Shown here one piece after another: positions 30,424 through 40,555 of a stretch of 64,000 nt of DNA. The stretch lies in assembly GCA_012520655.1 (NCBI GenBank), contig JAAYNW010000066.1, positions 1-64,000 on the forward strand. The letters are read 5' to 3'. Below the pieces are notes generated by a model, which was not told the DNA's origin, searched no databases, and saw only the letters and a program-made list of their open reading frames with translations. A program made the position numbers and the translations under genes. The DNA is from Clostridiales bacterium (GTDB taxonomy: Bacteria; Bacillota; Clostridia; Lachnospirales; Lachnospiraceae). Positions within the stretch are counted from its first letter, which is position 1; every line of letters starts with the position of its first letter.

Positions 30424-31548
30424 TTAATCCAAGTAGTCTTTTAGTTTGCGGCTTCTGCTAGGATGCCTTAATTTACGAAGCGCTTTCGCTTCTATCTGTC
30501 TGATACGTTCGCGGGTAACATTGAACTCTTTACCGACTTCTTCCAGCGTTCTCGCACGTCCGTCATCCAGACCAAAACGCAATCGAAGCACTTTCTGTTC
30601 TCTTTCCGTCAAGGTTCCGAGCACTTCCACCAGCTGTTCTTTTAATAAAGTAAAGGCGGCCGCATCTGCGGGTACCGGAACGTTGTCATCCTGGATAAAG
30701 TCTCCCAAATGACTGTCTTCTTCTTCTCCGATAGGCGTTTCCAAAGAAACCGGCTCCTGAGAAATCTTAAGAATCTCTCTTACCCTGTCTACAGGCATAT
30801 TCATTTCTTCCGCAATCTCTTCCGGAGAAGGCTCGCGTCCCAATTCCTGCAAAAGCTGTCTGCTTACGCGAATCAGCTTATTGATTGTCTCTACCATATG
30901 GACCGGAATACGTATCGTTCTCGCCTGATCGGCAATAGCTCTTGTAATAGCCTGACGAATCCACCATGTAGCATACGTAGAAAACTTGTATCCCTTTCTG
31001 TAGTCAAACTTTTCCACAGCCTTAATAAGACCAAGATTGCCTTCCTGAATTAAATCGAGGAAAAGCATACCGCGGCCTACATATCTTTTCGCTATGCTGA
31101 CAACAAGACGCAAGTTCGCTTCCGCAAGACGTTTCTTCGCTTCGTCATCTCCCATTTCCATTTTCTTCGCAAGCTCAATCTCTTCCTCCGCACTAAGAAG
31201 AGGGACCTTTCCGATTTCTTTCAGATACATTCTGACGGGATCCTCGATACTGATGCCGTCCGGCACGGAAAGATCGATGCTCTCCACATCTACCTCGTCT
31301 TCCTCCGTAAGAATAATCTCCTCATCATCCACGTCATCGTCTTCCGTGATACGAAGTACATCCACGCTGTTTTGCTCCAGAGTTTCCATTATCTTATCGA
31401 ACTGTTCCTCCTCAAGCGCCATGTCGGCGAAGAAGTCGTTAATCTCCTGATATTCCAGAACATTTTTTTTCTTTTTAGCAGTGTTTAAGAGTTCCTTCAA
31501 ATGCTCCTCAAACTTTGCCTGTGTGTTTTCATCCATTTTAGGTTCCAT
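30424..31548 (-). CDS. rpoD: RNA polymerase primary sigma factor
   Basis: [54 protein letters not shown]; region 4 [29 protein letters not shown]. Confidence 0.98.
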   Translation of the reverse strand: MEPKMDENTQAKFEEHLKELLNTAKKKKNVLEYQEINDFFADMALEEEQFDKIMETLEQNSVDVLRITEDDDVDDEEIILTEEDEVDVESIDLSVPDGISIEDPVRMYLKEIGKVPLLSAEEEIELAKKMEMGDDEAKKRLAEANLRLVVSIAKRYVGRGMLFLDLIQEGNLGLIKAVEKFDYRKGYKFSTYATWWIRQAITRAIADQARTIRIPVHMVETINKLIRVSRQLLQELGREPSPEEIAEEMNMPVDRVREILKISQEPVSLETPIGEEEDSHLGDFIQDDNVPVPADAAAFTLLKEQLVEVLGTLTEREQKVLRLRFGLDDGRARTLEEVGKEFNVTRERIRQIEAKALRKLRHPSRSRKLKDYLD

Positions 31549-31576
31549 CCTTCCTCAAGTAGTCATAGTATTATCT

Positions 31577-33352
31577 TTAATCCAAAGAAATATGCGTTTT
31601 GCTAAGTTCTTCCAACGCTTTTTTTCCCGCAATCACCTGATTTACGGCGCTGATATCCGCTCCCAACTTTCCGGAATAGTATTCATAGCTATTCTTTTTC
31701 ACGGTATAAAGGATATCGTGGAATGCCTTTTCCCGTTCCTGTTTCGTCTCCAGTTCCTCAAGCTTAGTGTTAAAAAGCGCCGCTACCTCCCGCTGATCCT
31801 CTTCATCCGTAAATAGGCTGACTATATAAGCCGGATTAAGCTTTCCCTGTTTAAGATCTTCGAACAGCTTGTCCGCCACTTTACGATATAACTCTACCGT
31901 AAAATCCTCAGGCGATATATATTTTACAATTTTAGGAAATACTCCGGGTTCCTCTGTAATCCAAGTAATGAGAAGCCTCTGCGCCTTTTTCATATTCTCC
32001 TCCGGTGTATTCTTCTTCTCCGCAATCCCTGACTTCGGACGAACTACCGGACTCACAAGCCCAGTCTTTGCCGCATATGAAGTTACGAGCTTCCTTAAAT
32101 TGTCAAAACCTATGCCATATTTATCCGCTACCGCTTCTATGTAGTTTTCCCGTTCTACTTCCTCCGGAAAACCGCACAGCTTTTTCGCTATTTCTCTATG
32201 GAACTTCGTCTTGGATTCCGGATCTCTTAAGTTATAGTCCTTTTCCATGATACGAAGCTCGAAGAAAAAGCTGTTCTCCGCATCGTTCATTCTCTGCAAA
32301 AATGCGTCGATTCCCAGATTCTTTATAAACTCATCCGGATCCTTATAAGGTTCCAAATTAATGATTTTACCGCTCAACCCCACTTCTTTCAAAATAGAAA
32401 TAGCTCTGAGCGCCGCGTTTATTCCCGCGCCATCGCTGTCATAGGCAAGAAGCACCTCCTGCGTATATCTGCGAAGGAGGTTCGCCTGTCCCGCCGTAAA
32501 TGCAGTTCCAAGCGATGCCACCGCCTGCGTAAATCCGGCCTGATGCATAGCAATCACATCCATATAACCTTCACAAAGAATCACATTACTCTGCCGCGAG
32601 GTTCTTGCGAAATTCAAGCCGTACAAATTACGGCTCTTATCGAAGACTATCGTTTCCGGCGAGTTCAAATATTTCGGTTTGGCATCGCCCATAACGCGCC
32701 CGCCGAAACCTATCACTCTATGATTGATATCCTGAATGGGAAATATCACTCTGTTCCAGAATTTATCGTGCATTCCGTATTTCTCATCGTAGCTTGCCAG
32801 TCCCGCTTCCTGTATTAAATCGTCTCCGTAGCCCTTAGAACGCAAATATCGTATCAAATCGTTACTCGACACATTGGCAAAACCGAGGCCGAATTTTTTC
32901 ATCGTCTCATCGCTTAGCTGCCTGTCCGCCAAATAGCGGTAGCCTATACTGCCACGCTGTGAACGGAGCTGGTAGTAAAAATATTTTGCCGCTTCTTTAT
33001 TTACTTCCAACAGTTTATTTCTTTTGCTCTCCTTTTTCTTTATCTCTTCCGAATATTCTATCTCGGGCAAATCCACATTTACTCTGTCCGCAAGCATCTT
33101 TATCGCCTCCGGAAAAGTAAAGTTCTCATACTCCATAATAAAAGTAAATACGTTTCCGCCTGCACCACAGCCGAAGCAATAATACATCTGCTTACTTCTC
33201 GAAACGGAAAAAGATGGGGACTTTTCATTGTGAAAAGGGCAGAGACCGAAATGGCTGCTTCCTTTTTTCTGCAAACGTACATACCCGGAAATCACATCTA
33301 CTATATCGTTTTTCAATCGTACTTCTTCTACTAACTCATCAGGATAGTACAC
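31577..33352 (-). CDS. dnaG: DNA primase
   Basis: CPFHNEKSPSFSVSRSKQMYYCFGCGAGG zinc finger; LCEGYMDVIAMHQAG Toprim. Confidence 0.97.
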   Translation of the reverse strand: MYYPDELVEEVRLKNDIVDVISGYVRLQKKGSSHFGLCPFHNEKSPSFSVSRSKQMYYCFGCGAGGNVFTFIMEYENFTFPEAIKMLADRVNVDLPEIEYSEEIKKKESKRNKLLEVNKEAAKYFYYQLRSQRGSIGYRYLADRQLSDETMKKFGLGFANVSSNDLIRYLRSKGYGDDLIQEAGLASYDEKYGMHDKFWNRVIFPIQDINHRVIGFGGRVMGDAKPKYLNSPETIVFDKSRNLYGLNFARTSRQSNVILCEGYMDVIAMHQAGFTQAVASLGTAFTAGQANLLRRYTQEVLLAYDSDGAGINAALRAISILKEVGLSGKIINLEPYKDPDEFIKNLGIDAFLQRMNDAENSFFFELRIMEKDYNLRDPESKTKFHREIAKKLCGFPEEVERENYIEAVADKYGIGFDNLRKLVTSYAAKTGLVSPVVRPKSGIAEKKNTPEENMKKAQRLLITWITEEPGVFPKIVKYISPEDFTVELYRKVADKLFEDLKQGKLNPAYIVSLFTDEEDQREVAALFNTKLEELETKQEREKAFHDILYTVKKNSYEYYSGKLGADISAVNQVIAGKKALEELSKTHISLD

Positions 33353-33399
33353 TTTTTTTCCCTTCTTTTATATAAATAATTCAATATCTCATCACATTC

Positions 33400-34413
33400 T
33401 CAATAATGCCACGATTTCGGTATGAACAATTCCTCATACTTCGCAATGGCAAATCGATCCGTCATCGCTCCTATGAAATCGCACACAATGATTTCCGGAT
33501 GCTCACCATGCTCCTCCATTCGTGCAGTCAGGTGCTTCGGAATAAGCTCCATATGGCGAAGATAATATTCATAAAGCGATTCCATAAGCATCTCCGCTTT
33601 CTTCTCTTCGCTTTTTGCTTCTTTGTTCTTGTACACCATTTCGAACATAAAAGCTCTTAATTTCTTCATAGCTTCCGCAACCGGGACAGACATCATAATA
33701 TCGTCTTTGTCATAGCTGGTCGTTACCAAATCATGAATGAAGTGGTCAAGACGCTCTCCTGTCGTCTCTCCGATCACCTCTGCTATTTCCTTAGGCACAT
33801 CGGACTCCTTTAGAATTCCTCCGCGAATGGCATCGTCCATATCGTGGTGGATATATGCAATCTTATCCGAAAAACGGACAATCTTTCCTTCCAGTGTAGA
33901 TGGCATTCCTTTTGTCTGGTGATTCCGTATTCCGTCTCTGACTTCTTCCGTAAGATTCAGTCCCTGCCCGTCCTTCTCCAAGCAATCCACCGTGCGGACG
34001 CTTTGTTCGCTATGGCAAAAACCATAAGGACATACTCTGTCAAGGGCGCGCTCCCCCGCATGACCAAAGGGCGTATGCCCCAAATCATGTCCCAGAGCGA
34101 TAGCTTCCACCAAATCTTCGTTCATCCGGAGTGCCTTTGCAATCGTGCGCGCATTCTGGGATACTTCAAGGGTATGAGTCAGTCTCGTCCTGTAATGATC
34201 TCCTTCCGGCGTCAAAAAAACCTGCGTTTTATCCTTTAACCGCCTGAACGCCTTACTGTGCAATATTCTATCGCGGTCTCTCTGATAGACCGGCCGGATA
34301 TCGCATTGCTCTTCCTCCCTGAGTCTGCCTTTGGAATTCATGCTTAGAGACGCATAAGGACTTAAATATTCTTTTTCCCATTGTTCCAGTTTCTCACGAA
34401 TTAACATAGTCAC
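33400..34413 (-). CDS. dgt: Deoxyguanosinetriphosphate triphosphohydrolase-like HD protein
   Basis: HSKAFRRLKDKTQVFLTPEGDHYRTRLTHTLEVSQNARTIA, ALGHDLGHTPFGHAGE. Confidence 0.96.
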   Translation of the reverse strand: MTMLIREKLEQWEKEYLSPYASLSMNSKGRLREEEQCDIRPVYQRDRDRILHSKAFRRLKDKTQVFLTPEGDHYRTRLTHTLEVSQNARTIAKALRMNEDLVEAIALGHDLGHTPFGHAGERALDRVCPYGFCHSEQSVRTVDCLEKDGQGLNLTEEVRDGIRNHQTKGMPSTLEGKIVRFSDKIAYIHHDMDDAIRGGILKESDVPKEIAEVIGETTGERLDHFIHDLVTTSYDKDDIMMSVPVAEAMKKLRAFMFEMVYKNKEAKSEEKKAEMLMESLYEYYLRHMELIPKHLTARMEEHGEHPEIIVCDFIGAMTDRFAIAKYEELFIPKSWHY

Positions 34414-34536
34414 TTAAGCTTCTACCTCAACCTTTCACTGTCACACAAATTGTAGCCACTGTTTTAAATATTCTCGGTCAACATCCAAATTCCTTTATTT
34501 TTTCTTTATTTTACAGTTATTTTTTCATCGCATCCG

Positions 34537-35445
34537 TTATCGGCATATATCATAAATAAATTCCGCGTTCTTATCCATAGCCTCATACGCCGTTTTAAAC
34601 GGAGACATTTGGAAAACATGCCACATTCCTTTAAATATGTCGATTTTTACCGGAACATTGGCCTTTACCATTTTCTTGTGGAGCATGGTAGCGTCGCTTA
34701 ACAGTATTTCATTATCACCCACCTGTATATAAGTCGAAGGAAAGCCTTCAAAATCTCCAAAAATCGGAGAAATAAACGGATTTTCCAAGTTCTGCCCGCA
34801 GGCATAATTACAAATCATCTGTTCAATATATTCTTCGTTCAGTACAGGGTCCACTTCTTTTTTACTCCCATGAGTATTTCCCGAGGCTGTAAGATCCGTC
34901 CACGGAGACATAAGAACAAGACCTCTCGGGAGGATTCTTCCTTCCCCTTTTAACTTATGGGTGAGAGCAAGCGCCAGATTCCCCCCTGCCGAATCCCCCG
35001 CCACAATGACATCTCTCGCCCCGTATCCTAAGAGCATCAAATAATTCCACGCTGTCATAGCATCCTCCAATGCCGCCGGATAAGGATACTCAGGCGCCAG
35101 CCTGTAGTCGAAGCTAAGTACATCCATGGAGGTTGACATAGCCAGTTTCGTGGTCAATGTTCTCGCATATTGGCTGCTGCCGGTAGAATATCCGCCGCCG
35201 TGGCAATACAGTATCACATATTTTTTCATATGTGCTCTGTTCACGGCTATCCATTCCCCGTACATATTCTCAATTTGCGTCGCTTTTACGGTTGTTTCCT
35301 TGCTGCTTCCCAAAAAAGCGCCGAAATAGTCCTGCGATTGCCTGTGCTTCTCAATATCCGCGTTCTCCACTACACTATGCACCCGTTTAATAAGGTTCAT
35401 GAGGTTTTGATTTCTTTTTTCCGACAATGCCATATGAATAATCAC
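34537..35445 (-). CDS. Alpha/beta hydrolase, HSL family
   Basis: YCHGGGYSTGSSQYAR, VAGDSAGGNLALAL, MWHVFQM. Confidence 0.92.
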   Translation of the reverse strand: MIIHMALSEKRNQNLMNLIKRVHSVVENADIEKHRQSQDYFGAFLGSSKETTVKATQIENMYGEWIAVNRAHMKKYVILYCHGGGYSTGSSQYARTLTTKLAMSTSMDVLSFDYRLAPEYPYPAALEDAMTAWNYLMLLGYGARDVIVAGDSAGGNLALALTHKLKGEGRILPRGLVLMSPWTDLTASGNTHGSKKEVDPVLNEEYIEQMICNYACGQNLENPFISPIFGDFEGFPSTYIQVGDNEILLSDATMLHKKMVKANVPVKIDIFKGMWHVFQMSPFKTAYEAMDKNAEFIYDICR

Positions 35446-35558
35446 GCCTTTCGTATAATTAATCTGACACTTTTTAAGCCAATTCTATCACATAATTTAC
35501 ATTTTGTGGTATACTCTATACATTACATCAAGAATCTTTTTACTTTTGAGGATTATTT

Positions 35559-36866
35559 ATGACCATAAGCAAAGAAAAGATAACATTGCACAAAAAAAGC
35601 GAGCGGAGAACATGGTATAAGCTGGATCTATCCGCAATCGTATATCCGACTCTCCAGCGCAAAGATTTTTCTTCCGTGTATCGGCTTTCCGTGGTACTGA
35701 AGGAAACCATACGGCCGGATATTCTGCAGCAGGCGGTGGATGTCGCCCTGAAACGTTTTCCCACTTATAAAGTGGCAATACGCAAGGGACTGTTCTGGCG
35801 CTATCTGGAACCGAATAACAGACCCGGCCCTTTCGTTCAGCCCGACATTAAAAATCCCTGCATGCCTATGCCTTTTAAGGCCAATAACCGTTATCTTGTG
35901 AGGATTTATTATCACGAATGCCGAATTGCGCTGGAGGCTCATCACAGTCTGGGGGACGGAAGCGGCGGCATGTACGTTCTGCAAACAATTACTGCTGTCT
36001 ACCTTCGTTTGCTCGGCCACAAGATTTCCAACGGCGGTTTTGTCCTGGATGTGAATCAGGAACCCGATTCCGAAGAACTGGAGGATGCTTACATGCGCTA
36101 TGCCAACGCACAGGTAAGACCTCCCCGCCCCGGCGAAAAAACTTATCGGATACGAGGTACGAAGGAACCCTTTTATACGCTCAATATCATTGACGGCATC
36201 ATGTCCGTAAAAGAGGTAATGGCTGTTGCCTCCAAATATAACGCGACTATTACGGAATACTTGAACTCCGTACTTCTGTATGCGTTGCTTCAGAAGCAGG
36301 CCGCCGAATGGCATATAAAGCTGCGTCCGGTGAGAATCGCCATGCCGGTTAATTTGCGGCGCTTTTTCCCCTCCAAGACCTTGCGCAACTTCATAACTAT
36401 GGTATATCCTTCCATCGACCCGAGGCTTGGAGAATATACCTTCGACGAAATAGTCGCTCACGTGCATAATTATATGCGCTATTATATAAATGAAAAATTC
36501 TTAAGAGGAGATATCACGACCAATGCTGCCACCCAGAGAAATCCGGTAATCCGCATTGTCCCTCTTTTTATAAAGGATTTCATCGTGCGCCTTTTTTACA
36601 CTAAGGTGCAAGATAAGAATTCCTCGGCCGGTTTAACTAATATGGGCGCATTAAAAGTACCCGAGGATATGAAGCCGCATATCGAGCGGTTTGACATTTA
36701 TATGGGACAACCGTTTTCCTCCCGCACCAACTGCGCTATTTCCAGTTTTGAAGATACTCTTACCATCAACTTCGCCAGCAGCATCGTAGAGGCCGACGTG
36801 GAAAGATATTTCTTCCGCAAGCTTGTTCAGGATGGCATTCACGTTAAAATAGAAAGTAACCGATAG
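35559..36866 (+). CDS. Condensation/alcohol acetyltransferase-like acyltransferase
   Basis: ALEAHHSLGDGSGG matches the HHxxxDG catalytic motif; about 435 aa. Confidence 0.8.
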   Translation: MTISKEKITLHKKSERRTWYKLDLSAIVYPTLQRKDFSSVYRLSVVLKETIRPDILQQAVDVALKRFPTYKVAIRKGLFWRYLEPNNRPGPFVQPDIKNPCMPMPFKANNRYLVRIYYHECRIALEAHHSLGDGSGGMYVLQTITAVYLRLLGHKISNGGFVLDVNQEPDSEELEDAYMRYANAQVRPPRPGEKTYRIRGTKEPFYTLNIIDGIMSVKEVMAVASKYNATITEYLNSVLLYALLQKQAAEWHIKLRPVRIAMPVNLRRFFPSKTLRNFITMVYPSIDPRLGEYTFDEIVAHVHNYMRYYINEKFLRGDITTNAATQRNPVIRIVPLFIKDFIVRLFYTKVQDKNSSAGLTNMGALKVPEDMKPHIERFDIYMGQPFSSRTNCAISSFEDTLTINFASSIVEADVERYFFRKLVQDGIHVKIESNR

Positions 36867-36878
36867 GAGGTCTTATAT

Positions 36879-37583
36879 ATGTCATATTGTGTAAATTGCG
36901 GCGTAGAATTGGACGCAGACTTGCAGAACTGTCCTCTCTGCAATACGCCTGTTATCAATCCGAATGAACTGAGAAAAATGGAACGCTCTCCCGCTTATCC
37001 CCGGGAAAAAGGACAAGTGGAAACCGTAAAAAGAAAAGATTTGGGAATTTTATTATCGGTAGTTTTGAGCGCTACCGCCATAAGTTGTGCGATGCTGAAT
37101 ATTTTTGTATTTAAAAACAGTATGTGGTCTCTGTTGATTATTGGCATTTGTATCATTCTCTTCGTGCTTGCCATACCGGCAATCATATATACGAAACTGC
37201 CGATTTATCTATCGCTTTTATTTGACGGCATTGCCGTAGGCGGATATTTATATATGATCACGTACCTCACTCCTTCTTCGGAATGGTTCTGGCAGCTCGC
37301 TTTGCCGATTACGGCATTAGTCACTCTATTGGTCGAGATATTTACGCTCCTGATCCGCTTCTTTCCGGTTTCCTTCATTACTACGGCTCTCTATATTTTT
37401 GCGGAAGCCACTGTCTTATGTATAGGAATAGAGCTTCTTATCGACAGATTTATTCAAAAACCGCTGGGATTGTCATGGTCTGCGGTAGTTCTGACTGCCT
37501 GCGGCATAATTGTCATTGCGCTCATTACGATTCTCTCCAAAATGCGACTGCGCGAAGCTGTCAGAAGACGACTGCATTTCTAA
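36879..37583 (+). CDS. Zinc-ribbon membrane protein (DUF6320-like)
   Basis: N-terminal CVNCGVELDADLQNCPLCNTPV zinc ribbon followed by about 6 TM segments. Confidence 0.78.
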   Translation: MSYCVNCGVELDADLQNCPLCNTPVINPNELRKMERSPAYPREKGQVETVKRKDLGILLSVVLSATAISCAMLNIFVFKNSMWSLLIIGICIILFVLAIPAIIYTKLPIYLSLLFDGIAVGGYLYMITYLTPSSEWFWQLALPITALVTLLVEIFTLLIRFFPVSFITTALYIFAEATVLCIGIELLIDRFIQKPLGLSWSAVVLTACGIIVIALITILSKMRLREAVRRRLHF

Positions 37584-37596
37584 AAAACTACAGTTG

Positions 37597-37648
37597 AAAA
37601 TACCCTGATAGACAGTCACATCTGCTTTTACGACCGTTTATCAGGGTA
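37597..37648 (+). terminator. Terminator between convergent genes
   Basis: AATACCCTGATA ... TTATCAGGGTATATTATTTT. Confidence 0.7.
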
Positions 37649-37655
37649 TATTATT

Positions 37656-38324
37656 TTATTGGGCTAATAAGATTCCGTGCTTTTTTTCCGCTTCTTCGAT
37701 ACTTCCATAGCCATAGAACTTCGTTTCATTTTCAATAATCTGTTTTTCTATATTTTCGCCTTTATCATAAGCTTCCTTGGTTTGCGCAAGTATTAAACCG
37801 ATCGTTCTCTCCGAATATGAGAGGAGCTCTCCTCTGAGATAGCTTTCCATAGAAGATCCGTTCGCTGCAGAATCTTCCTGTGTCTTCGCCACTCTTCCTC
37901 TTTTTCGCAAATTAGGATAATGGGAGAGCATATACTCATCCCACTCCAGATGGATTGCGACAAGTTCTTCTACCATTTCTTTTTTGTATTCGGAGGCTTC
38001 GGGAATATATTCTTTTACGCGCTCGTATTCCTCCGGGAATGTAACCTCCATCATTCTTCCATATTTCTCAAACAGAAGATTCCGGCCTTCCTCATATGCT
38101 ATCATCAAATCTTCCATATAGCTTCGGAGGATTTCATCGTTATAAACCATCCACTGGCTCATCCTCATGCGGAAAAATGTATCCGGGTCATCCTGGCAGG
38201 ATGCTCTTCCTCCGGTGTTATAAACATGTTGAAACATATCCCATTCAATTTGTACAATGTCGAATATTAAATGCTCTCTTTCAGTAATTTCTGCCATATC
38301 TAATCTCCTTCCGGCCTCTGGCAT
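37656..38324 (-). CDS. DUF4125 family protein
   Basis: [40 protein letters not shown]. Confidence 0.8.
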   Translation of the reverse strand: MPEAGRRLDMAEITEREHLIFDIVQIEWDMFQHVYNTGGRASCQDDPDTFFRMRMSQWMVYNDEILRSYMEDLMIAYEEGRNLLFEKYGRMMEVTFPEEYERVKEYIPEASEYKKEMVEELVAIHLEWDEYMLSHYPNLRKRGRVAKTQEDSAANGSSMESYLRGELLSYSERTIGLILAQTKEAYDKGENIEKQIIENETKFYGYGSIEEAEKKHGILLAQ

Positions 38325-38336
38325 CTATTCTCCGGC

Positions 38337-38861
38337 CTATTGGGAATCCAAATCCAGGCTTACTTCTCCAAAGGTCAATGGCTCATCATATATTGCATGA
38401 CCGGTTTCTATAGTTTTCCCTTCCACCGTAATTTGTAACGCGTCTGCCTCATACGCCTGCAAAAAGGTATCCGTAAGAGCTGTCATGATTACATTTTCTC
38501 CGCCGCTGCCCATAGTCTCTAAATATTCTCCAAAGGCCTCCGACAAATCCAAATGAAGAACGCTCTTTCCGTCTTCCTCCGTTATTTGAAATTCATTCAC
38601 TTTCGTATCCATAGAAACAATATTATGTACAGCCAGATAGCCAACGATGATATCGGGAGTTACCTCTTCCACAAGTATTGTTTCCGTTTCCAATCCATCC
38701 GCTTTGCTGTTGCTGAAATATATTACCAGCTCTTTTGCTTCGTTCGCTTCTGCCTGCATTACTTCCGATACCGTTTCTCCGGAGTTCTCAGAACTGCTGC
38801 ACGCCGAAAATACCACGCTTGCCAAAAACATTACCAGTGTAATCCATCTTCTCCCTTTCAT
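38337..38861 (-). CDS. GerMN-domain lipoprotein
   Basis: Lipobox VFSACSSS; short GerMN-like domain with SKADGLETETILVEE. Confidence 0.75.
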   Translation of the reverse strand: MKGRRWITLVMFLASVVFSACSSSENSGETVSEVMQAEANEAKELVIYFSNSKADGLETETILVEEVTPDIIVGYLAVHNIVSMDTKVNEFQITEEDGKSVLHLDLSEAFGEYLETMGSGGENVIMTALTDTFLQAYEADALQITVEGKTIETGHAIYDEPLTFGEVSLDLDSQ

Positions 38862-39060
38862 ACTCTACTCCAATCCCTATATCAGAGCATTGCACACACG
38901 CATACTCTCCTCCCTGACCGTATATCCGATACGGCCGACAACTGAGTTTATTTTACCATACAATGGAAAAAAACGCAAAAATACACATTCGACAAAATTC
39001 TTTTCTGTTTGCTCTGTCCGCTCATCTGCATCTCTGTCTCCGCATACGTTGAAAAAAATA

Positions 39061-39091
39061 AAAAGTCGACGGCATTCCTGCAATCGACTTC
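39061..39091 (-). terminator. Terminator for tRNA-Leu(AAG)
   Basis: Reverse strand AAGTCGATTGCAGGAATGCCGTCGACTTTTTATTTTTTT. Confidence 0.75.
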
Positions 39092-39106
39092 TTAATTATA
39101 TAATAC

Positions 39107-39190
39107 TGCGGAAGAAGGGACTTGAACCCTCACGATGTAACCATCACAAGATCCTTAGTCTTGCTCGTCTGCCAATTCCGACACTTCCGC
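39107..39190 (-). tRNA. tRNA-Leu, anticodon AAG
   Basis: Reverse strand GCGGAAGTGTCGGAATTGGCAGACGAGCAAGACTAAGGATCTTGTGATGGTTACATCGTGAGGGTTCAAGTCCCTTCTTCCGCA; anticodon stem CAAGA/TCTTG, loop CTAAGGA; class II variable arm. Confidence 0.92.
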
Positions 39191-39383
39191 ATAGCGCAAT
39201 CACTTACGCCGCAAGTAGGATAGTATCATTTTGAAAGTAAAAAGTCAATATATTTTTTACAATTTTATAAAAAATATTAATTTATTCTATCATATATTTT
39301 TTTATTTATTCGTTTGATTTTTTATACTTCATGATCCATTAAGCTCGAAAATGCAAAAAAACGCAAAAAATCCATACTTATAA

Positions 39384-39412
39384 TTGAATTCCAAGGATTT
39401 CCTTGTTATAAT
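39384..39412 (+). promoter_or_regulatory. SigA-type promoter of the FliD-like gene
   Basis: TTGAAT - 17 nt - TATAAT. Confidence 0.7.
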
Positions 39413-39464
39413 ATTAATATCATAGGAATAGTGTACACATTTTATTTACATAAGCAACCTAAAA

Positions 39465-39497
39465 AGGCACGGAGGCCTGATTATTTATCAAAGGAGT
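39465..39497 (+). promoter_or_regulatory. CsrA-like leader: ACGGA-loop hairpin plus AAGGA Shine-Dalgarno
   Basis: AGGC-ACGGAG-GCCT hairpin (39465-39478) followed by CAAAGGAG. Confidence 0.4.
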
Positions 39498-39503
39498 GAA
39501 TTT

Positions 39504-40265
39504 ATGAATATTAGGACGAAATCAGATGTATCTTATTTATTTTCCAATATGTCATCTTCCAGGTCCGGTTCAAATCTGGGTAACTTAAACTTTTTATCCG
39601 ATTATGCCAGTATCAAGAACGGAAGCTACGGAAAACTATTAAAAGCATATTATAACAAAGTCGGCAATGACTCTACGGCAAGTAAAAGCACATCTACTTC
39701 CTTGGCTTCGGACTCTACTAAGACTCTTGCCGCTATCGATAGTGCTGCCGATAAGTTGAAAGAATCTGCCGATGCATTAATAAATAAAGGGACCGATTCT
39801 TTATTTAAAGAAAAAGAAGTAACCGTAAAAAACGAGGACGGTACTATTACCACTTCGAAGCAATATGATATGGATGGCATATATAAGGCTGTGTCCGGTT
39901 TTGTAACCAATTATAATTCCCTTATTGATTCGGTAGCCAAATCGGATTCTTCGGCCGTATTAAAAGCGGCTTCCAATATGACAAATATCACAAGCCTGTA
40001 TTCAAAAACATTGGAAAAGGCAGGAATTACAGTAGGAAGCAATAATAAGCTTTCCGTTGATAAGGCGAAATTCGAAAAAGCTGATATTTCTACTTTAAAA
40101 TCCATATTTAACGCTTCGCCTTCATTTGCTTACAGCATTTCAAGCCAGGCTTCCTACATCGATTATGCGGCAAGCCGTGAAGCTCTAAAGGCAAATACAT
40201 ATAATGGTGCCGGATTCTATAGCAATAATTATTCTATGGGCAATTTATTTAACCGTTTGTTTTAG
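39504..40265 (+). CDS. FliD C-domain-like / flagellar filament-cap-like protein
   Basis: VSGFVTNYNSLIDSVAKS...LYSKTLEKAGITVGSNNKLSVDKAKFEKADISTLKSIF resembles the FliD C-terminal pattern; no other flagellar genes nearby. Confidence 0.55.
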   Translation: MNIRTKSDVSYLFSNMSSSRSGSNLGNLNFLSDYASIKNGSYGKLLKAYYNKVGNDSTASKSTSTSLASDSTKTLAAIDSAADKLKESADALINKGTDSLFKEKEVTVKNEDGTITTSKQYDMDGIYKAVSGFVTNYNSLIDSVAKSDSSAVLKAASNMTNITSLYSKTLEKAGITVGSNNKLSVDKAKFEKADISTLKSIFNASPSFAYSISSQASYIDYAASREALKANTYNGAGFYSNNYSMGNLFNRLF

Positions 40266-40284
40266 CATATAAGTTAGCACGTAA

Positions 40285-40328
40285 AAAAGACATAAGATTT
40301 CCTAAACGGAAACGTTATGTCTTTTTTT
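40285..40328. terminator. Bidirectional terminator between the FliD-like gene and tRNA-Leu(CAG)
   Basis: AAAAAGACATAAGATTTCC...GGAAACGTTATGTCTTTTTTT. Confidence 0.85.
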
Positions 40329-40329
40329 A

Positions 40330-40413
40330 TGCAGGAAAAGGGACTTGAACCCTCATGATATTGCTATCACACGGACCTGAACCGTGCGCGTCTGCCAATT
40401 CCGCCATTCCTGC
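40330..40413 (-). tRNA. tRNA-Leu, anticodon CAG
   Basis: Reverse strand GCAGGAATGGCGGAATTGGCAGACGCGCACGGTTCAGGTCCGTG...GGGTTCAAGTCCCTTTTCCTGCA; loop TTCAGGT. Confidence 0.94.
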
Positions 40414-40555
40414 ACGCAAAAGTTATTGTATATGTTTTTTAACTTTCTGTCAACTATAAATTAATATTTTAAATCAACACCTCTCCGTATACTTTTCTTA
40501 TCCGCCACATACATTTAAATTAACAAAAAGAAATAACCTCCAAAAGGATTCTTAT

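Noticed and set aside
35628-36467. 279-aa minus-strand ORF antisense to the acyltransferase
   Set aside because: No recognisable domain; the opposite strand encodes a protein with a clear HHxxxDG motif. Long antisense ORFs recur opposite many genes here.
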